A stretch of 6,677 nucleotides of DNA, taken from the NCBI GenBank assembly GCA_002327405.1, contig DCVO01000063.1:11561-18237 (forward strand), given 5' to 3'. Of the stretch, positions 1 through 5,150 are shown in pieces. The notes beneath the pieces were generated by a model that worked only from the letters and a program-made list of their open reading frames with translations, did no database searches and had not been told where the DNA came from. Source of the DNA: Thiobacillus sp. UBA2186. Its GTDB lineage: Bacteria; Pseudomonadota; Gammaproteobacteria; Burkholderiales; Thiobacillaceae. Numbering within the stretch: the stretch's first letter is position 1; the number at the start of each line of letters is the position of its first letter. Position numbers and translations under genes: made by a program.

Positions 1-419
1 AGCACCGGCATCAGCTCGCGGAAGAAATACTCGCGGATCCAGGCGGCCTGCTCCTCGTTCCACTGCGTGCGGCGGATGAAACGTATGCCGTGCCCGCCCA
101 GCGCGGGCAGGATGGTCTGGTTGAGCATCTGGTACTGTTTCGCGACCAGGTCGTGCGTCGTGCGCTGCACTTCAGCGTAGGCCTGGCGCGGGGTCAGCCC
201 GTCCGGCGAGGCGGTCGAGATGCCGGCCTTGATCTGCTCCTTGAGGCCGGCCACGCGCACCTCGAAGAACTCGTCCATGTTGCTCGACACGATGCACAGA
301 AAGCGCAAACGCTCGAGCAGCGGCGTGGCCTCGTCCTCCGCCTGGGCCAGTACGCGGCGCTGGAATTCGAGAATGCCGAGCTCGCGGTTGATGAGTTGTT
401 CGGGCAGGGGCAGGGACAT
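1..419 (-). CDS. ppk1: Polyphosphate kinase Ppk1, N-terminal part (gene runs off the left edge)
   Basis: Polyphosphate kinase transfers the terminal phosphate of ATP onto inorganic polyphosphate, reversibly and through a phosphohistidine intermediate. The reverse-strand translation from the ATG at 419-417 gives about 139 residues before the edge. It contains the Ppk1 N-terminal signature: N-R-E-L at residues 11-14, L-E-F at 17-19, P-L-L-E-R-L-R-F at 33-40, and S-S-N-M-D-E-F-F at 45-52, where N47 matches the ATP-contacting Asn of the family. The catalytic histidines lie beyond the window. In place of the common E-L-S-W motif it reads E-L-G-I, a form I associate with betaproteobacterial Ppk1. 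The start is secure because an in-frame TAG lies five codons upstream with no other start codon between. No Shine-Dalgarno is evident. A TATAGC hexamer on this strand (444-439) is a weak -10 candidate with no good -35. The gene is divergent from the CYTH-CHAD gene. Family assignment is confident; full length cannot be judged. Confidence 0.95.
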   Translation of the reverse strand, partial: MSLPLPEQLINRELGILEFQRRVLAQAEDEATPLLERLRFLCIVSSNMDEFFEVRVAGLKEQIKAGISTASPDGLTPRQAYAEVQRTTHDLVAKQYQMLNQTILPALGGHGIRFIRRTQWNEEQAAWIREYFFRELMPV

Positions 420-493
420 GATCTGTACGAGCTATGCGGCTATAGTTGAGCTGATGCTAGCAAAAGCCTTCAAACCCATCTATCGCAGGCATA

Positions 494-739
494 AACCCGG
501 ATATTTCACCAGAGCGGCCCCAATATGTAAAAAAGTCGCATGAATCAGGGTTAAATGGATTAATTGGGCTCAAATCCAATTTGGACAGAAGGCCTTCACG
601 GGCGCTGCTGGCCAATTTGCGTTATCTTTGCATCCCCGCTTCGCGCCAATAGGCATGGCTATCGGCTTGGCGCGGGATGTGCAAATCTGCTCGCAAATTG
701 ACTCACCATCGTCCCGCGATCTGACGAAATATCCGGGTT
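494..739. repeat. Inverted-repeat-bounded unit, possible MITE or IS remnant
   Basis: The first 14 bases (494-507, AACCCGGATATTTC) recur perfectly in inverted orientation at 726-739. The match continues imperfectly inward to give 20 of 23 complementary positions (494-516 against 717-739). Two of the three mismatches are transitions. If the unit is trimmed by one base at each end (495-738), it is flanked by TAA on both sides (492-494 and 739-741), which fits a 3-bp TNA-type target duplication, though three bases is weak evidence. The 200-odd bases between are non-coding and contain smaller inverted repeats. This is the layout of a MITE or a deleted insertion sequence, but I cannot name a family and see no transposase. 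The alternative is a pair of regulatory sites: each divergent gene has GAAATATCCGGGTT in its own sense orientation upstream, 75 bp from ppk1 and 8 bp from the CYTH-CHAD start. Confidence 0.5.
642..674. other. Strong dyad / potential hairpin in the divergent spacer
   Basis: CGCGCCAA (642-649) and TTGGCGCG (667-674) form a perfect 8-bp stem. Two more G-T pairs can extend it outward, and the loop is 17 nt. The loop itself contains a near-palindrome centred on CATG. Neither strand has a T-run after the stem, so it is not an intrinsic terminator. It could be a cruciform, an operator, or a structure in the 5' leader of the CYTH-CHAD transcript. Confidence 0.45.
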
Positions 740-746
740 AACAATC

Positions 747-2222
747 GTGTCATCCGAAACCGAACTCAAGCTCTGGCTGAACCCCGCCGACATCGAGACC
801 TTTCGTTCGCTGGCCAGGCTCGGTCGCGCCCGTCCGCGCGAGGAAGCGCTGCGCACGCTTTATTTTGACACCCCCGATTTCACCCTGGCCAGCCACGGCA
901 TCGCCCTGCGCGTGCGCAGGACAGGGCGGCGCTGGGTGCAGACTTTGAAGACCGAGGGCGAGAAAAGCGGGGGGCTTTCGAAAAGGCTGGAGCTGGAAAC
1001 CCCGGTGAGCAAGCCGATGCCGGATTTTTCGCGGCTGCCGGCCGGGATCACGGACAAGCTCATCAAAAAGAAATGGCGCACCCGGCTTGCGCCGGTGTAC
1101 GAAACCCGTTTTCGGCGCACCGCCTGGAACTTGCGCGCGCCGGATGGCAGCCGCGTGGAGGTGGCGCTGGACGTGGGCGAGATCGTCGCGGGCAAAAAAT
1201 CCGAGCCGCTGTGCGAGGTGGAGCTGGAACTCAAGGCCGGCTCGGCCGAGGCCCTCTATGGCCTGGCGCGGACATTCGCACAGAAGGTTCTGCTGATTCC
1301 TCTCGATGCCAGCAAGGCGGAACGCGGCGCGCGGCTCGCCGCCGGCAAGCCGCGCAGGCCGGCGACCGCGGTGATGCCGGAACTGGCGAGCGACATGCCG
1401 GCCTGCGCTGCGTTCGCGCGGATCGCGCGCGCCTGCCTCGCCCAGCTGCAGGCCAACCTGCCCGGCCTCTTGCAGGCCGAGGACCCGGAATACCTGCACC
1501 AGGCACGGGTCGCGCTGCGGCGCCTGCGCTCGGCTGCCGGCCTGTTCAGGAAAGCCTGCCCGCCGCCGGCAGAAGAGATGGGACGGATGGCAGAGCTTGC
1601 GCGCGCGCTGGGCGAGGCGCGCGACTGGGACGTGTTCGTGCTTGTCGGCCTGGCGGGCATGATTGAACCCGTTCCCTCCGCGCAAAAAGCGCTGCTGGCC
1701 CGGCGTGCGCATGCCGCCCGCCGCAAGGCGCGCGCGGCGGCGCTGGCAACTGCGCGTCGAGCGCAGACCGGCGTCGACCTGCTGACCCTGCACTGCTGGC
1801 TGAACGAACTCGAAGCCGCGCCGGGACGGCCCGTGCTGGCCCGGATGGCCACGAAAAAACTTGCCCGCCTGCATGAGGCCGTGCTTGCGGCAGCCGAGGG
1901 TTTTTCCGAGCAGACCCCCGCGCAGCGCCATGCCCTGCGCATCCGGGTCAAGCGCCTGCGCTATGCGCTGGATTACCTGGGCGGACTGTTCGGAGGTCAC
2001 GGGAAATTCGCCGCCTGTTTCGCCGATTTGCAGGACGAATTGGGCGAGCTCAACGATGGCGTCACAGCCCGGCGCTTCCTTGGCCTGTTGAACCCGGACG
2101 GCCGCCTGGGCACACTGGAGGCTCAGCTTGCCGGCAGCCTGGACGCGCGCATGCAGGACCGCATTGCCGGAATCGACGGCACGCTGAGAGAATTTTCCCG
2201 CCTGGCGCCGCCGTGGCGGTAA
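747..2222 (+). CDS. CYTH-CHAD domain protein (YgiF-like triphosphatase / polyphosphate-binding)
   Basis: This 491-residue cytoplasmic protein has two domains. Residues 1 to about 200 are a CYTH domain. The diagnostic E-x-E-x-K is present at E4, E6 and K8, followed by Y-F-D-T at 39-42, R-V-R-R at 55-58 and a basic strand around K68; an acidic E-V-E-L-E-L strand comes late in the domain. CYTH enzymes hydrolyse triphosphate-type substrates in a metal-lined tunnel, and E. coli YgiF (same architecture, 433 aa) is an inorganic triphosphatase. Residues from about 215 to 485 are a CHAD domain of helical repeats with basic signatures at H251-Q-A-R-V-A-L-R-R-L-R and H395-A-L-R-I-R-V-K-R-L-R. CHAD domains bind polyphosphate, which fits the divergent ppk1. 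The start is GTG at 747: an in-frame TGA at 699 precedes it with no other start codon between, and E-x-E-x-K falls at the usual N-terminal position. The Shine-Dalgarno is poor. The stop is 24 nt before sixA, so the two are probably co-transcribed. Family is confident; exact substrate is not. Confidence 0.93.
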   Translation: MSSETELKLWLNPADIETFRSLARLGRARPREEALRTLYFDTPDFTLASHGIALRVRRTGRRWVQTLKTEGEKSGGLSKRLELETPVSKPMPDFSRLPAGITDKLIKKKWRTRLAPVYETRFRRTAWNLRAPDGSRVEVALDVGEIVAGKKSEPLCEVELELKAGSAEALYGLARTFAQKVLLIPLDASKAERGARLAAGKPRRPATAVMPELASDMPACAAFARIARACLAQLQANLPGLLQAEDPEYLHQARVALRRLRSAAGLFRKACPPPAEEMGRMAELARALGEARDWDVFVLVGLAGMIEPVPSAQKALLARRAHAARRKARAAALATARRAQTGVDLLTLHCWLNELEAAPGRPVLARMATKKLARLHEAVLAAAEGFSEQTPAQRHALRIRVKRLRYALDYLGGLFGGHGKFAACFADLQDELGELNDGVTARRFLGLLNPDGRLGTLEAQLAGSLDARMQDRIAGIDGTLREFSRLAPPWR

Positions 2223-2246
2223 ACGGAAGAACGAGGAGGAGCGAAA

Positions 2247-2699
2247 GTGGAATTGATCCTGTGGCGCCATGCCGAAGCCGAGGAAAGGCTCGACGACCTG
2301 GCGCGCGAACTCACGCCCAAGGGCCGCAAGCAGGCGGCAAAAATGGCCGCCTGGCTCAACACGCGCCTGCCTGATGCGTGCAGGGTGCTGGCCAGTCCGG
2401 CGGCGCGCGCGCAGCAGACCGCGCAGGCGCTGAACCGGAAAATCGAAACCGTGCCCGCGCTCGCGCCCGGTGCGCGCGTCGAGGACATTTTGAAGGCCGC
2501 AGCCTGGCCGGACGGCAATGACGATTGCGTGCTGATCGCCGGACATCAGCCGGATCTGGGCGAGGCGGCGGCGCATCTCATGGGCGCACGCGGGCCGTTC
2601 TCCATCAGGAAGGCGGGCCTCTGGTGGTTTTCCGTTCGCGACAGGGGGGACGTCGACGAAGTGGTGTTGCGCGCCGTGATCGCCCCCGACCTCTTGTGA
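2247..2699 (+). CDS. sixA: Phosphohistidine phosphatase SixA
   Basis: A small (150 aa, E. coli SixA about 161) cytoplasmic phosphatase of the histidine phosphatase superfamily, which removes phosphate from phosphohistidine on proteins. The catalytic R7-H8 with E10 follows the first strand exactly as in the family. R54 lies in a S-P-x-x-R-A-Q-Q-T motif (50-58), and the second catalytic histidine is H100 in G-H-Q-P-D-L. The pocket therefore looks complete. Translation starts at GTG 2247 with a strong Shine-Dalgarno, GAGGAGGA at 2233-2240, six bases upstream. It follows the CYTH-CHAD gene by 24 nt in the same direction and ends 88 nt before fliF. Known SixA targets are phosphotransfer proteins (the E. 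coli ArcB HPt domain, and nitrogen PTS components). Here a phosphohistidine enzyme, Ppk1, is encoded next door, but a link is only inference. Confidence 0.93.
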   Translation: MELILWRHAEAEERLDDLARELTPKGRKQAAKMAAWLNTRLPDACRVLASPAARAQQTAQALNRKIETVPALAPGARVEDILKAAAWPDGNDDCVLIAGHQPDLGEAAAHLMGARGPFSIRKAGLWWFSVRDRGDVDEVVLRAVIAPDLL

Positions 2700-2705
2700 C
2701 GCGGA

Positions 2706-2711
2706 TATAAT
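2706..2711 (+). promoter_or_regulatory. Candidate -10 element (TATAAT) upstream of fliF
   Basis: A perfect sigma-70 -10 hexamer, TATAAT, lies 7 nt after the sixA stop codon in otherwise GC-rich DNA. Its placement would give a transcript starting near 2718 with a leader of about 70 nt before fliF. No acceptable -35 exists at 16-18 bp (C-rich sequence there) and there is no extended TG, so it would need an activator or is fortuitous. I found no sigma-54 (GG-N10-GC) or sigma-28 match in this gap. Confidence 0.35.
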
Positions 2712-2728
2712 CGGCCCATAGCGCTCGT

Positions 2729-2751
2729 GCGGCAGGAATGAGGGTTGCCGC
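2729..2751 (+). promoter_or_regulatory. Small hairpin in the fliF leader
   Basis: GCGGCA (2729-2734) pairs with TGCCGC (2746-2751), leaving an 11-nt loop that starts with GGA. No T-run follows, so it does not terminate transcription. It sits just upstream of the purine-rich GGAGGAG (2761-2767) and could influence fliF translation. The GGA motifs in the loop and in the following purine run resemble CsrA/RsmA contacts, but this is suggestive only. Confidence 0.3.
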
Positions 2752-2787
2752 CGGGACGATGGAGGAGACGATAAAAGTACCCACGCA

Positions 2788-4176
2788 ATGGCCGACGGAC
2801 TGACCTTTACCGGATTGCGCGATGCATACGCCGCGGCCAGCCCTGCAAGAAAGCTGGTATGGGGGGGGCTCATCCTGCTTTTGCTGGCCTTGCCGGCGGC
2901 GCTTTTCTGGATGGATGCGCAAACGCCGCGCGCATACCGCGTGCTCTTTGCCGAACTGTCCGACCGCGACGGCGGCGAGGTGGTCGAGGCGCTGGAGCGG
3001 CTGAACATTCCCTATCGCCTGACCGAAGCCGACGGCTCGATTCAGGTGCCTGCCGATCAACTGCATGTCGCACGCTACAAGCTGGCCGCACAGGGCTTGC
3101 CGCGAGGCGACAAGCCGGCCGACGAAACAGCGGGACCGCGCTTCGGCCTTTCTCCTTTTCAGGAACAGCTGGGCTACCAGCGCGGACTCGAGGCACAACT
3201 CGCGCGCTCGGTGGAAAGCATCGACAGCGTCGAATCCGCGCGCGTGCACCTGGCGCTGCCCAGGCAGTCGGCGTTCCTGCGCGAGCAGATCCCGCCCGCC
3301 GCCTCGGTGCTGATCGAACTCAGGCCGGGCGCCTCGCTTGCAGAAGAGAAAGTCGAGGCCCTGCGGCAGATCGTGGCGGGCGGCGTGCCCGGCCTGAACG
3401 CTGCCCAGGTCAGCGTCGTCGATCAGAGCGGCGCGCTCCTTGCCGCCGGGCTTGCCGGCTTCTACCGCGGACTCAGCCCCAACCAGATGGAATATGCGCG
3501 CCGCGTGGAGAGCGATCTCGCGGGCCGGATCAAGCGCGTGCTGGAGCCGGTGCTCGGCAAAACGGCGTTCAAGGTGCAGGTCACTGCCCGGATCGATTTC
3601 AGCGAAAGCGAGGAAACCATCGAAAGCTCGCGGCGCACCGGCACGGTGGCCGGCACCGTGGACCGCAGCGTGCGCCACGTGCGCGAGCCGCGCGGCAGCC
3701 TGGGGCAGGTTGCCAGCCTGATCGTGGTGGACGAGCGCGCCGGCCTCGGGCCTGCCGAACTCGACAGGCTGGCGGCATTGGCCAGGCAGGTCATCGCCTT
3801 CGACAGCGAGCGCGGCGACAGCCTGCAGGCGATCATGCTGCCTTTCGCTGTCGAGGAAAAGCCCGTTGCCGTGCCTGCAGCAAAGCTGCCGCGCAAAATA
3901 CCCGTTGCCGCGCCGCCGCACCCCAAGCCGACGATACTCGATGACGAACTGCTGCCGGTTTATGCCGGACTCGTGCTTGCCCTGCTGTTCATGTTCCTGC
4001 TGATGTCCGTGCGTGGGCACCAGCGCCGGCGCAGGGCGAACGAGGAGGCCCGCGCCGCGCAGGAACCCTCGCCCGGCGAGTTGTTCGAGGCGCGTCTCGA
4101 CAGCCTGCGCCAGCGCGTGCTGAGCGATCCCAGAGTCACCGCCAGCGTGGTCAAGTCATGGATGCAGAACCCATGA
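2788..4176 (+). CDS. fliF: Flagellar MS-ring protein FliF (compact form)
   Basis: FliF forms the inner-membrane MS ring, the base on which the flagellar rotor and export gate assemble. Visible order: a short cytoplasmic N-terminus, TM1 at about 24-42, RBM1 (about 46-105), RBM2 (about 120-217), RBM3 (about 228-370), TM2 at about 390-408, and a cytoplasmic tail. The tail ends in a conserved FliG-binding helix (about 445-462, with D-P-R-V and V-K-x-W-M). At 462 aa it is roughly 100 residues shorter than Salmonella FliF (560). Most of the deficit lies between the I-D-F strand (269-271) and V-D-R-S-V-R-H (291-297), where about 20 residues replace the long beta-collar insertion; the tail is also about 30 shorter. 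ATG 2788 is the only possible start, because the frame has no start codon back to a TAG at 2719. The good Shine-Dalgarno GGAGGAG (2761-2767) lies an unusual 20 nt away. First gene of the fliFGHI run; no fliE precedes it. Confidence 0.95.
   Translation: MADGLTFTGLRDAYAAASPARKLVWGGLILLLLALPAALFWMDAQTPRAYRVLFAELSDRDGGEVVEALERLNIPYRLTEADGSIQVPADQLHVARYKLAAQGLPRGDKPADETAGPRFGLSPFQEQLGYQRGLEAQLARSVESIDSVESARVHLALPRQSAFLREQIPPAASVLIELRPGASLAEEKVEALRQIVAGGVPGLNAAQVSVVDQSGALLAAGLAGFYRGLSPNQMEYARRVESDLAGRIKRVLEPVLGKTAFKVQVTARIDFSESEETIESSRRTGTVAGTVDRSVRHVREPRGSLGQVASLIVVDERAGLGPAELDRLAALARQVIAFDSERGDSLQAIMLPFAVEEKPVAVPAAKLPRKIPVAAPPHPKPTILDDELLPVYAGLVLALLFMFLLMSVRGHQRRRRANEEARAAQEPSPGELFEARLDSLRQRVLSDPRVTASVVKSWMQNP
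2861..2868 (+). repeat. G8 homopolymer inside fliF
   Basis: Eight consecutive G residues span codons 25-27 of fliF (W-G-G) at the entry to the first membrane segment. This is the longest homopolymer I see in the window; the others are G6 or A6. The glycines are written GGG GGG although the surrounding genes mainly use GGC. Such tracts can slip during replication. Whether this one does is unknown. Confidence 0.9.
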
Positions 4177-5150
4177 GCCTGAATCGGACCGGCCTGGAAA
4201 AAGCGGCCGCGCTGCTGCTATCCCTGGGCGAAGATGCGGCGGCCCAGGTGCTCCGCTATCTCTCGCCTTACGAAGTCGGCGAGCTGGGGCGCGTCATGCG
4301 CGAACTGGGCGCGCTGCCGCGCGAACGCGTTGAAGCCGTCATCGACGAATACGAGGCGGAGGCTTCCAGCCAGACCGGCATCGGCGCCGATGCCGACCAG
4401 TTCCTCGATGCGGCACTCACCCGTGCGCTGGGCGACGAACGCGCGCGCATGCTGCTTGCGCGCATTGCCGGCGCGGGCAGCAGCGTCCAGCAACTGGCTT
4501 TCAGGGAGCCGGCGGAAGTGGCGGCGCTGCTGAAGGACGAACACCCGCAATTGATTGCGGCAGTGCTTGCGCAGCTCGATCGCCCGCATGCCGCAGCCAC
4601 GCTGGAGTGGCTGCCCGAATCCCGGCGCGAAGAAGTCGTGCGGCGGCTGGCCGAATGGCGTGGGGCGCCCGCCGAGGCCTTGCGCGAGATGGAAGACTGG
4701 CTCGCCCGCCAGTTGCAGGGGCAGGAACCGGGGCAGGAAGGGGCGAGTCTCGCGGCGGACCTGCTGGCGCGCATCTCGCCGGCGGCGCGCGAGGAGATCG
4801 AATCCGGCCTCGCGCAGAGTTCGCCCGAGCTGCTGGGACAGCTCAAGGCGCAGCAGCTCGGCCTGGACGACATGGCGCGCCTGTCGGGCGAGTCGCGCAC
4901 CCGCTTCTTCAAGGCAGTGCCCGGGCATACCTTGCTGCTGGCCCTGAAGGGCGCCGATCCGGACATGGTGCAGGAACTGCTCGCGCGCATGCCCGATGCC
5001 GCCGCGCGCCGCCTGCGGGATGATCTCGAATCGCTGGGCGCGGCGCGGCTTGCCGACATCGAAGCCGCGCAGGCGGAGACGGTGCGCTTGCTGCGTGAAA
5101 TGGCAGGGCAGGGCCGGTTGGAATTGGAGAAAGCGGAACTCGAACCATGA
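4173..5150 (+). CDS. fliG: Flagellar motor switch protein FliG
   Basis: FliG links the MS ring to the C ring and generates torque against the stator. The ORF allows a start at ATG 4158 (330 aa). I prefer ATG 4173 (325 aa) because its TGA-overlapping ATGA joint with fliF is typical of coupling and the N-terminus (M-S-L-N-R-T-G, then L-S-L-G-E-D) aligns with known FliG starts. With that numbering, FliG_N occupies about 1-100. The middle domain has the E-H-P-Q motif at 123-126. FliG_C carries the torque helix: K259, D283, D284 and R292 correspond to E. coli K264, D288, D289 and R297. E. coli R281 corresponds to A276, but R279 and R280 lie close by. The M-F-x-F hinge motif is replaced by Q-L-G-L at 228-231, and the Gly-Gly linker before the C-terminal half is not conserved. 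The stop overlaps the fliH start (ATGA, 5147-5150). Confidence 0.96.
   Translation: MSLNRTGLEKAAALLLSLGEDAAAQVLRYLSPYEVGELGRVMRELGALPRERVEAVIDEYEAEASSQTGIGADADQFLDAALTRALGDERARMLLARIAGAGSSVQQLAFREPAEVAALLKDEHPQLIAAVLAQLDRPHAAATLEWLPESRREEVVRRLAEWRGAPAEALREMEDWLARQLQGQEPGQEGASLAADLLARISPAAREEIESGLAQSSPELLGQLKAQQLGLDDMARLSGESRTRFFKAVPGHTLLLALKGADPDMVQELLARMPDAAARRLRDDLESLGAARLADIEAAQAETVRLLREMAGQGRLELEKAELEP

Larger units (their letters stand above)
420..746. other. Divergent intergenic region between ppk1 and the CYTH-CHAD gene
   Basis: This 327-bp stretch carries no credible gene and is clearly more AT-rich than the flanking coding sequence, especially at 520-585. It should hold the promoters of both divergent genes, but I could not find a convincing -35/-10 pair for either. 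TTGACT at 698-703 looks like a -35 element, but no -10-like hexamer lies 16-18 bp downstream. The region is rich in dyads: the long outer inverted repeat (494-516 / 717-739), CGCGCCAA/TTGGCGCG (642-649 / 667-674), a perfect 10-bp palindrome GAAGGCCTTC (588-597), AATTGG/CCAATT (562-567 / 576-581) and CAATTTGC/GCAAATTG (613-620 / 693-700). CCAATTTG also occurs as a direct repeat at 576 and 612. No intrinsic terminator (stem followed by T-run) is visible. Confidence 0.85.

Noticed and set aside
439..444. TATAGC (minus strand) as the ppk1 -10
   Set aside because: No acceptable -35, and the resulting leader would be only about a dozen bases; kept only as a remark.
90..543. Two plus-strand open frames over the left edge
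   Set aside because: They are antisense to the conserved N-terminus of ppk1 and run into the AT-rich spacer without a ribosome-binding site.
698..731. TTGACT as a -35 for the CYTH-CHAD gene
   Set aside because: No -10-like hexamer at 16-18 bp; the nearest AT-rich hexamer is 22-23 bp away.
659..856. Minus-strand 65-codon ORF at the start of the CYTH-CHAD gene
   Set aside because: Mostly antisense to the CYTH motif region, Ser/Arg-rich, no family resemblance.
2731..2748. GGCAG...TTGC as a sigma-54 promoter for fliF
   Set aside because: Spacing between GG and GC is 14 instead of 10 nt, and the rest of the consensus is poor.
2729..2760. Hairpin after sixA as an intrinsic terminator
   Set aside because: Only a 6-bp stem with an 11-nt loop, and no T-run follows.
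750..3008. Open frame of 752 codons on the minus strand opposite the CYTH-CHAD gene, sixA and the start of fliF
   Set aside because: It is a high-GC antisense shadow: it crosses three well-identified genes, has no recognisable family motif, and has an arginine/glutamine/histidine-rich composition typical of reverse-frame reading.
2605..4020. Minus-strand open frame of 471 codons opposite fliF
   Set aside because: Same type of shadow; the plus-strand frame encodes clear FliF domains throughout.
4158..4172. Upstream ATG as the fliG start
   Set aside because: Possible, but adds five residues not matching the usual FliG N-terminus, and ATG 4173 makes the ATGA overlap seen again at fliG-fliH.
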